From Coleofasciculus sp. S288 (GTDB lineage Bacteria; Cyanobacteriota; Cyanobacteriia; Cyanobacteriales; Coleofasciculaceae), in the NCBI GenBank assembly GCA_020216575.1, contig JAIUYC010000381.1, positions 1-5,302 on the forward strand: a DNA stretch of 5,302 bases, given 5' to 3'. The notes beneath the pieces are model-generated. The model had not been told where the DNA came from. It worked only from the letters and a program-made list of their open reading frames with translations, and searched no databases. Within the stretch, counting starts at the first letter, position 1. Each line of letters opens with the position of its first letter. A program made the translations under genes and the position numbers. Below are positions 1 to 5,302 of the stretch, piece after piece.

Positions 1-1998
1 ATTGGAAAAGGGAGCGAGTTTCTTCACCGATACCTGTCGAGTCAGCTGTTTGCCAAACGAGACCAAGAATACGATCTTCCTCAGCAGTGGTTGAAAGCAT
101 TTCTTGACATACTCCATGCTTCCAAGTATAATGGCGAGCCACTACTGGTAAATGAGCGGATTAGCTCAACCACAGAGCTGTCTAAACAAGTCAAACTGGC
201 TTTAAACTTTGTAGCCGATCGCCCAGCCGACGAGCCTTACACAGAGTTTCGTTCCAAACTCCAAAATCTGGGCTTTGAACCTGGATGGGGCAACACTGCC
301 GGTCGGGTGCGAGAAACGCTAGAACTGTTTGATCGCCTGATTGACTCCCCGGATCATGCCGTCTTGGAAGCCTTCATTTCCCACATACCCTTGATCTTTC
401 GGATCGTCCTGGTTTCCGTCCACGGTTGGATTGGTCAAGAGGATGTGTTGGGGCGTCCTCAGATGGCAGGTCAAGCCGTCTACGTTCTCGATCAAGCTCG
501 GAGTTTAGAGAAGCAGCTACAACAGGATATCAAGCTGGCTGGACTGGACGTGCTGGGCGTCCAACCCAAGGTGATCGTTTTGACGCGCCTGATTCCAAAT
601 AGGGAGGGAACACACTCGCACGAGCGCTTAGAAAAAATCCCAGGTACTGAAAATGCTTGGATTTTAAGAGTTCCCTTCCTAGACTACAATCCCAAGGTTA
701 CTCAAAACTGGATTGCGCGATCTGAGATTTGGCCTTACCTCGAAACCTTCGCCTTGGTGGCAGAAAAAGAACTACTGGCAGAATTTCAAGGACGTCCCGA
801 TTTAATCGTCGGCAACTATTCCGATGGCGGATTAGTCGCGTCCCTGTTAGCCAAACGGTTCAAGGTAACTCAGTGTCATATTGCCCACGTCTTGGAAAAA
901 CCCCGATATTTATTCAGTAATCTTTACTGGAAAGACCTAGAGGAACGATACCACTTTTCTCTGCAATTCACCGCTGATTTAATCGCGATGAATTCAGCAG
1001 ACTTCATCATCGCCAGCACCTATCAAGAAATTGTGGGAACGCCCGAACAATTAGGACAGTATGAGTCTTACAAGTTTTTCACGATGCCTCATCTCTATCA
1101 TGTAGTTGATGGTATCGATTTGTTCAGCCCCAAATTCAACGTATTGCCACCTGGGGTGGATGAGAGCATTTTCTTTCCCTACACCCAGTCAGAACGACGA
1201 ACAGAGCGCGAACGGATTAAAGAGTTAATCTTTAAGCTTGACGACCCACAGATCGTGGGTCACCTTGAAGACGACAGCAAGTTGCCAATCTTATCAGTCT
1301 CTCCTCTCATCCCCGTCAAGAACCTCACAGGTTGGGTGGAACATTTTGGCAAAAGCCAACAATTGCAGGAGCGTTGTAACCTGATTTTGGTGACTGGTAA
1401 AGTGCGCTCGGAGAATCCACGCGACCCCGAAGAAAGCGGTGAAATCGAAAAGCTTCGTAAAATTATTGACCAGTACAATCTCTACGGAAAAATTCGCTGG
1501 CTGGGCTTGCCTCTAGCCACGGATGAAACGGCTGAAGTTTATCGGACGATTGCTGAGCGGGGAGGGATTTTTCTCCAGCCGGCTCGCTATGAAGCGTTTG
1601 GCCTCACGATTTTGGAAGGGATGATTTCGGGTTTACCGACCTTCGCTACTCAATTTGGTGGTCCTTCGGACATCATTCAAGAGGGAGTGAATGGTTTTCA
1701 TATCAACCCAACTGACTTGGAGGGAATGAGTGAAAAAATTCTCCAATTTATTTCCAAGTGCGAGCAAAATCCCAACTATTGGAACGAAATCTCAGAGCAT
1801 GCCATAAAGCGAGTTCGCGATAAATATAACTGGACCAGCCACACGAAACAACTGCTAGGATTGGCTAAAGTTTCTCGCTTCTGGAACTATTCTTCTCTGA
1901 ACAACCGCGAAGCATTGCTTCGCTATCTAGAAGCGTTATTTTATTTGGGATATAAACCCAGAGCCGAACAATTGTTGCAGCAACACATGCAGCGATAG
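1..1998 (+). CDS. susA: Sucrose synthase, GT4 family, 5'-truncated by the window edge
   Basis: Sucrose synthase reversibly converts sucrose plus NDP to fructose plus NDP-glucose in the cytoplasm. The frame is open from base 1, with sucrose-synthase-like residues (GKGSEFLHRYLSSQLF) before the first possible start (TTG at 91), so the gene begins outside the window. About 665 residues are visible against roughly 800 in the family; the missing part is the N-terminal regulatory region. Family landmarks run in order: FEPGWGNTAGRV, VHGWIGQ (His at 421), IGNYSDGGLVASLL, IAHVLEKPRY (His at 886), YHFSLQFTADL, GQYESYKFF, VVDGIDLFSPKFN, PVKNLTG (Lys at 1318), and the GT4 EX7E motif YEAFGLTILEG (Glu at 1591 and 1615). 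The C-terminus ends at the usual place. Several positions expected to contact nucleotide are changed: Arg to Pro at 1303, the Gln and Asn of the plant QN motif to Pro (1510) and Thr (1528), and the Gly-Gly motif to Ala-Gly (466). Family membership is secure; activity and nucleotide preference are not. It could be a paralogue of the main SusA. Confidence 0.93.
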   Translation: MGKGSEFLHRYLSSQLFAKRDQEYDLPQQWLKAFLDILHASKYNGEPLLVNERISSTTELSKQVKLALNFVADRPADEPYTEFRSKLQNLGFEPGWGNTAGRVRETLELFDRLIDSPDHAVLEAFISHIPLIFRIVLVSVHGWIGQEDVLGRPQMAGQAVYVLDQARSLEKQLQQDIKLAGLDVLGVQPKVIVLTRLIPNREGTHSHERLEKIPGTENAWILRVPFLDYNPKVTQNWIARSEIWPYLETFALVAEKELLAEFQGRPDLIVGNYSDGGLVASLLAKRFKVTQCHIAHVLEKPRYLFSNLYWKDLEERYHFSLQFTADLIAMNSADFIIASTYQEIVGTPEQLGQYESYKFFTMPHLYHVVDGIDLFSPKFNVLPPGVDESIFFPYTQSERRTERERIKELIFKLDDPQIVGHLEDDSKLPILSVSPLIPVKNLTGWVEHFGKSQQLQERCNLILVTGKVRSENPRDPEESGEIEKLRKIIDQYNLYGKIRWLGLPLATDETAEVYRTIAERGGIFLQPARYEAFGLTILEGMISGLPTFATQFGGPSDIIQEGVNGFHINPTDLEGMSEKILQFISKCEQNPNYWNEISEHAIKRVRDKYNWTSHTKQLLGLAKVSRFWNYSSLNNREALLRYLEALFYLGYKPRAEQLLQQHMQR

Positions 1999-2002
1999 GA
2001 GG
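1997..2002 (+). promoter_or_regulatory. Consensus Shine-Dalgarno AGGAGG overlapping the sucrose synthase stop codon
   Basis: AGGAGG overlaps the last two bases of the TAG stop. It lies 6 nt before an ATG at 2009 that opens only a four-codon frame (MNDE, stop at 2021-2023). A second ATG at 2016 gives a seven-codon frame ending at 2039. No long gene uses the site; the next real start is 144 bp away. It may be a relic of a start separated from its gene by the repeat that follows, a tiny leader peptide, or chance. The motif is certain; its function is not. Confidence 0.35.
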
Positions 2003-2005
2003 GGA

Positions 2006-2063
2006 AGGATGAACGATGAATGAGCAACGAAATAACTAAGATGAATTCTTCATCATTCATCCT
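2006..2063. repeat. Imperfect inverted repeat built of GATGAA/TTCATC words
   Basis: The arms at 2006-2020 and 2049-2063 are complementary at 14 of 15 positions, with one C/A mismatch (2014 against 2055), and enclose a 28-nt loop. GATGAA occurs at 2008, 2015 and 2040, and TTCATC at 2049 and 2056, so a second smaller hairpin (2040-2045 with 2049-2054, loop TTC) can compete with the long one. There is no T tract after the right arm, so it is not a classic intrinsic terminator. It looks like one of the small dispersed intergenic repeats of cyanobacteria, though family membership cannot be checked here. Confidence 0.6.
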
Positions 2064-2140
2064 GCCAAATAGCAGCTTATCGAGTGGTTAGCGGTCAACT
2101 CAGAAGTAGGAAAGCAGTAAGCAACCAACACCTGAAAAAA

Positions 2141-2161
2141 GACAAATGACGAAGGACAAAG
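2141..2161 (+). repeat. Degenerate heptamer tandem repeat (GACAAAN) spanning the fusion gene start
   Basis: Three consecutive 7-bp units, GACAAAT, GACGAAG and GACAAAG, occupy 2141-2161. The ATG at 2146 uses the last two bases of the first unit and the first base of the second. Short tandem heptamers (STRR-type) are known in intergenic DNA of filamentous cyanobacteria, and these resemble that class. With only three units, chance remains possible. Confidence 0.5.
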
Positions 2162-5103
2162 AACACGAGAGCCACTTGTTATATAAGGACTGGAGTCTGA
2201 TCGAAACCCAGTTCGAGCCGAACCAGTTGCACTACAAAGAAACCGTTTTCACCCTAGGAAACGGTTACCTCGGGACGCGAGGCAGTTTCGAGGAAGGTTA
2301 TCCCAAGTCTATGGGCGCTACCTTACTCCACGGTGTCTACGATGATGTTCCCATCGTCCACACCGAACTGGCGAACTGCCCTGACTGGCTGCCGCTAGCA
2401 GTGACGATCAATGGCGATCGCTTCCGCCTCGACCACGGCGAAATCATCAGCTATAGTCGTCAAATCGATGTACACCGGGGGGTCGTAAGCCGAAATGTGC
2501 GCTGGCGTAGCGGTTCAGGGCATTTAGTAGACCTCCACTTTGAGCGCTTTGCTAGCCTAGCCGACCGACACGTCTTGGCACTTCGCTGCCAGGTAACGCC
2601 CTTGAACTTCGAGGGAACGGTTGAGGTTCAAGCGAGCATCAACGGTTACCCCGACAACCAAGGCGTGATGCACTGGGAATGGGTTAACCAGGGGGATATC
2701 ACCACAGACGAAGGCGATCGCGCCGTATGGTTGCATGTTCGCACCCGAAATACTGGTATCGAACTGGGAATGGCAAGTCGGTTAACGGTATTGGATGCTG
2801 ATGCCTCCGTGCGCGTAACCGGGTGTCAGGGATACCCCAGTTTGGCAGCGACATTCCCTGCTCAGTCGGGCAAAACGGTGACGCTGGAGAAAATTATCAC
2901 GGTCTTCACCTCACGGGAGGAGAAGGTTCCGGCGCAAGCTGCCCAAGACAAGCTGCGGCAACAGCCCAACTACAAAACCCTGCTGTCCGCTCAGGAAGCC
3001 GCGTGGGAAAAGGTGTGGCAATCGAGCGACGTGGTGATTGAGGGCGACATCAAAGCCCAATTTGCGATTCGCTATAACCTGTTCCAAGTCATCATCAGCA
3101 CACCGCGTGAGGACGATACGGTCAGCATTCCGGCAAAAACGCTCTCCGGCTATGCCTATCGGGGTCACGTTTTTTGGGATACGGAAATCTTTATCTTGCC
3201 CTTCCTCATCTTCACGCAACCCGCTCTGGCACGTAATTTGCTGACTTACCGCTACCATACCCTGGAAGGGGCGCGGCGCAAGGCAAGGGATAGCGGCTAC
3301 AAGGGAGCGATGTATGCCTGGGAAAGTGCGGATACAGGAGACGAGGTGACTCCCCGGTGGGTACCACCACCAGATGACAGCAATAGCGAACTAGTGCGGA
3401 TTTGGTGTGGCGATCGCGAACTTCATATCAATAGCGATGTTGCCTACGCCGTCTACCAGTACTGGCAAGCTACGGGTGACGACGAGTGGATGCGCGATTA
3501 CGGCGCTGAGATTATCTTAGACACAGCAGTTTACTGGGGGAGTCGCGTCGAGTGGAATCCCAAGCAGGAATATTATGAAATCCGTGAAGTCATTGGCACG
3601 GATGAATACCACGAACACGTCAGTAACAACACCTTCACCAACCGACTGGTGCAATGGCATCTGGAGAAGGCACTGGAAATCCTGGAGTGGCTGCACGTTC
3701 AACATTCCGACAAGGCTGACCAACTTGAGGAAAAACTGCAAGTAACGTTGGAGCGGCAAGCTCGGTGGCGCGATATTATCAGCCATATCTGGATTCCCTA
3801 TAACCCTGAAACTGGACTGATTGAGCAGTGTGAGGGATTCTTCAACCTCGAAGATATCAACCTAGCCGATTACGAGCCGAGAAAACGCTCGATGCAAGCG
3901 CTTCTGGGGATTGAGGGCGCTAACAAGCGACAGGTACTTAAGCAGCCCGACGTGTTGATGCTCCTCTACCTCATGCGCGAGTTTCCAGGGAAATTCACCA
4001 ACCCCCAGACGCTGAAAACGAACTGGGACTATTACGCTCCGCGCACCGACATCACCTATGGTTCGTCCCTTGGTCCAGCCATCCATGCGGCTTTAGCGTC
4101 GTACCTGGGTGACTCGGCAGAAGCTTACGATCGCTTCATGCAAGCAGCCTTGGTGGATTTGGAAGACACGCGACGTAATGCCAAGGAAGGGATTCACGCC
4201 GCTTCAGCCGGTGGAGTATGGCAAGCGATTGTCTTCGGTTTCGCGGGTATCCGTATAGCGAACTCTCACCCTCAAGCTCAACCGCACCTACCGGAAGGGT
4301 GGACACGTCTGAAGTTTAAGTTTCAGTGGCGCGATCAGTGGTACGAATTCGATTTGCGTTCAGAGGAAGGAACAATGGTAGAAGGCAGCAATGGTAGAGC
4401 TGAGAAATCTCTCACGAACACCCCTGACATCCGAGGTGTAATTTTCGACCTCGATGGCGTACTGACCGAGACGGCTGAATACCACTACCGGGGCTGGCAA
4501 CGGCTAGCTGACGAAGAGGGCATCCCCTTCGACCGAGAAGCCAATGAGGCGATGCGGGGCTTGGCACGTCGGGATTCGTTGCTACATCTGTTGGGTGGGC
4601 AACCGAGAACGGAAGAACAACTTGAGGAAATGATGGAGCGCAAGAACCGCTACTATCTGGAACTCATCAAAGGCATCAGTTCAGCCGACTTATTGCCTGG
4701 AGCAGTTGAGTTGCTGGATGAGTTGCGTGCTGTCGGTATCAAAGTGGCGATTGGTTCGGCGAGCAAAAATGCTCAGGAAGTGGTTCAACGGTTGGGCATT
4801 GCTGACCGAGTGGATTCCATTTCAGACGGCTACAGCGTAGCGCGATCCAAGCCAGCCCCAGATTTGTTCCTGCACGCTGCGGCTCAACTGGGTCTTCCAG
4901 CAGAGCAGTGTGTGGTGGTAGAAGACGCCACTTCAGGCGTAGAGGCAGCGTTGGCGGCTGGCATGCGAGCGGTAGGTCTTGGCCCCGCCGAGCGAGTTGG
5001 TGCAGCTCACGTTGTTCTACCTAGTTTGGAAGGAGTACACTGGAACGATTTACTGGCTCGATTGAGCCAGTCCGAACTGTCTCTCCAACCCCAGGTTAGA
5101 TAA
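2146..5103 (+). CDS. GH65 glycoside phosphorylase fused to beta-phosphoglucomutase
   Basis: This 985-residue cytoplasmic protein has two enzymes in one chain. Residues about 10-745 are a GH65 protein: N-terminal beta-sandwich (WSLIETQF, FTLGNGYLGTRGSFEEGYP), linker helices, an (alpha/alpha)6 barrel from about 315, and a short C-terminal sheet. Barrel landmarks are GHVFWDTEIF (341-348), the general acid Glu487 in GTDEYHEHVSNN, LKQPDV (Lys599, Gln600), the Ser640-Ser641 phosphate-loop pair in TYGSSLGP, and GIHAASAGG (His684). Residues about 762-980 are beta-phosphoglucomutase: nucleophile Asp768 and acid/base Asp770 (FDLDGVLTETAEYH), Thr776, His780, Arg808, Ser871, Lys874, Lys902 and Glu926-Asp927. 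GH65 phosphorylases invert, releasing beta-glucose 1-phosphate, which the second domain turns into glucose 6-phosphate. The retained Ser pair and His favour phosphorylase over hydrolase. The substrate (maltose, trehalose, kojibiose, nigerose or glucosylglycerol) cannot be decided. The ATG at 2146 is the first start after an in-frame TAG at 2107; its Shine-Dalgarno is weak. Confidence 0.92.
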   Translation: MTKDKEHESHLLYKDWSLIETQFEPNQLHYKETVFTLGNGYLGTRGSFEEGYPKSMGATLLHGVYDDVPIVHTELANCPDWLPLAVTINGDRFRLDHGEIISYSRQIDVHRGVVSRNVRWRSGSGHLVDLHFERFASLADRHVLALRCQVTPLNFEGTVEVQASINGYPDNQGVMHWEWVNQGDITTDEGDRAVWLHVRTRNTGIELGMASRLTVLDADASVRVTGCQGYPSLAATFPAQSGKTVTLEKIITVFTSREEKVPAQAAQDKLRQQPNYKTLLSAQEAAWEKVWQSSDVVIEGDIKAQFAIRYNLFQVIISTPREDDTVSIPAKTLSGYAYRGHVFWDTEIFILPFLIFTQPALARNLLTYRYHTLEGARRKARDSGYKGAMYAWESADTGDEVTPRWVPPPDDSNSELVRIWCGDRELHINSDVAYAVYQYWQATGDDEWMRDYGAEIILDTAVYWGSRVEWNPKQEYYEIREVIGTDEYHEHVSNNTFTNRLVQWHLEKALEILEWLHVQHSDKADQLEEKLQVTLERQARWRDIISHIWIPYNPETGLIEQCEGFFNLEDINLADYEPRKRSMQALLGIEGANKRQVLKQPDVLMLLYLMREFPGKFTNPQTLKTNWDYYAPRTDITYGSSLGPAIHAALASYLGDSAEAYDRFMQAALVDLEDTRRNAKEGIHAASAGGVWQAIVFGFAGIRIANSHPQAQPHLPEGWTRLKFKFQWRDQWYEFDLRSEEGTMVEGSNGRAEKSLTNTPDIRGVIFDLDGVLTETAEYHYRGWQRLADEEGIPFDREANEAMRGLARRDSLLHLLGGQPRTEEQLEEMMERKNRYYLELIKGISSADLLPGAVELLDELRAVGIKVAIGSASKNAQEVVQRLGIADRVDSISDGYSVARSKPAPDLFLHAAAQLGLPAEQCVVVEDATSGVEAALAAGMRAVGLGPAERVGAAHVVLPSLEGVHWNDLLARLSQSELSLQPQVR
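2414..2421. repeat. HIP1 octamer GCGATCGC
   Basis: Exact copy of the highly iterated palindrome over-represented in many cyanobacterial genomes, inside the GH65 N-terminal domain. It is useful mainly as a taxonomic marker. Confidence 0.85.
2714..2721. repeat. HIP1 octamer GCGATCGC
   Basis: Second exact HIP1 copy, also within the beta-sandwich part of the GH65 coding region. It supports a cyanobacterial source. Confidence 0.85.
3410..3417. repeat. HIP1 octamer GCGATCGC
   Basis: Third exact HIP1 copy, in the catalytic barrel part of the GH65 coding region. Near matches such as CCGATCGC (about 216) and ACGATCGC (about 4129) also occur. No exact copy falls in the sucrose synthase gene or the spacers. 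Confidence 0.85.
4363..4377 (+). promoter_or_regulatory. Possible internal ribosome binding site and ATG for a free beta-phosphoglucomutase
   Basis: GAGGAAGG at 4363-4370 is followed after 4 nt by an in-frame ATG at 4375-4377, codon 744 of the fusion protein. This falls in the linker after the last GH65 strand (YEFDLRSEEG) and 24 residues before the HAD nucleophile. Initiation here would give a 242-residue protein, close to the length of stand-alone beta-phosphoglucomutases (about 220). The motif is better than the one in front of the annotated start at 2146. Glu-Glu-Gly codons can also produce such a purine run by chance, so use in vivo is inferred. Confidence 0.4.
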
Positions 5104-5129
5104 TTGGCACTCAATTCCTGAATAACAAG

Positions 5130-5156
5130 TAGGGGCACGGCAATGCCGTGCCCTTG
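5130..5156. repeat. GC-rich palindrome, REP-like intergenic repeat or mRNA 3' hairpin
   Basis: GGGCACGGCA at 5133-5142 and its perfect complement TGCCGTGCCC at 5144-5153 flank a single A. Wobble and A-T pairs extend the stem to 5130-5156. It lies 26 nt after the fusion gene stop. No T tract follows (TTGCCATATG), so it is not a textbook intrinsic terminator, though it could stabilise or end the transcript. From memory, palindromes of the GTAGGGGCACGGC type are dispersed in many cyanobacterial genomes; copy number cannot be tested here. Confidence 0.7.
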
Positions 5157-5247
5157 CCATATGTCAACAAACAGTTACCAGCTACTAAGATCGGGAGATG
5201 GGGAGAATAGTCATACCAAGTTGCAGTCAAAGATAGTAAATAAAAGG

Positions 5248-5283
5248 GACAAGGAAGACAAGGGAGACACGGAGGACAAGGGA
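5248..5283 (+). repeat. Four tandem 9-bp purine-rich units (GACAAGGGA type)
   Basis: The units are GACAAGGAA (5248), GACAAGGGA (5257), GACACGGAG (5266) and GACAAGGGA (5275), followed by a GAGAGAAAG run. Units two and four are identical. No coding frame here begins with a plausible start, so it looks like intergenic repeat DNA; it may continue in degenerate form towards the window end. It shares the GACAA core with the heptamers at the start of the upstream gene. Confidence 0.7.
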
Positions 5284-5302
5284 GAGAGAAAGTACTATGT
5301 AT

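Noticed and set aside
91..93. TTG at 91 as the start of the sucrose synthase gene
   Set aside because: The frame is open to base 1 and the upstream codons match conserved sucrose synthase sequence, so the gene is truncated by the window edge.
2006..2063. Intrinsic terminator for the sucrose synthase transcript
   Set aside because: The stem is AT-rich with a 28-nt loop and no T tract follows it.
2911..3258. 115-codon open frame on the minus strand
   Set aside because: It lies wholly inside the GH65 coding region, has no recognisable domain, and the + frame shows clear family conservation.
3517..4086. Two minus-strand open frames (3517-3786 and 3862-4086)
   Set aside because: They oppose conserved GH65 barrel motifs and resemble no known protein; treated as shadows.
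4375..5103. Annotating the beta-phosphoglucomutase as a separate gene
   Set aside because: It is in frame with the GH65 part and no stop or frameshift separates them; only an internal start is possible.
5221..5241. Sigma-70 type promoter (TTGCAG with TAGTAAAT)
   Set aside because: The spacing between the boxes is only about 10 nt and no gene start is visible downstream.
5293..5302. -10 box TACTAT at the right edge
   Set aside because: No matching -35 element at proper distance and no downstream sequence to judge it.

Overview
The window looks like cyanobacterial chromosome. The evidence is three exact copies of the cyanobacterial HIP1 octamer GCGATCGC, a sucrose synthase resembling cyanobacterial forms, and intergenic DNA rich in short purine-rich and palindromic repeats of the kind common in filamentous cyanobacteria. 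The species cannot be named from the sequence. Both genes are on the + strand and concern glucosyl-disaccharide or compatible-solute metabolism.

Layout. Positions 1-1998 hold the 3' part of a sucrose synthase gene. The frame is open to the left edge, so roughly 140 N-terminal residues are missing by comparison with plant sucrose synthase. Positions 1999-2145 are a 147-bp spacer. It has a consensus Shine-Dalgarno over the stop codon, an imperfect inverted repeat made of GATGAA/TTCATC words, and a short heptamer repeat that runs into the next gene. Positions 2146-5103 encode a 985-residue fusion of a GH65 inverting phosphorylase-type protein and a beta-phosphoglucomutase of the HAD superfamily. 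Positions 5104-5302 are a non-coding tail. It holds a near-perfect GC-rich palindrome and, near the right end, four tandem 9-bp units. I see nothing convincing between 5157 and 5247, and no tRNA, rRNA, CRISPR array or transposase anywhere.

How the genes may work together. Sucrose synthase reversibly interconverts sucrose plus NDP with fructose plus NDP-glucose. The fusion protein should phosphorolyse an alpha-glucoside to beta-glucose 1-phosphate and convert it in the same polypeptide to glucose 6-phosphate. Together they suggest turnover of osmolyte or storage sugars (sucrose, trehalose, kojibiose, glucosylglycerol or similar). The GH65 substrate cannot be read from the sequence, and co-transcription is only an inference.

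The points most worth a second look are the sucrose synthase with several altered residues at positions expected to bind nucleotide, including Arg to Pro at a normally invariant site; a strong Shine-Dalgarno and in-frame ATG in the linker of the fusion, which could give a free beta-phosphoglucomutase; and the start codon of the fusion gene lying inside a heptamer repeat. I did not find evidence for a wholly new biological system.
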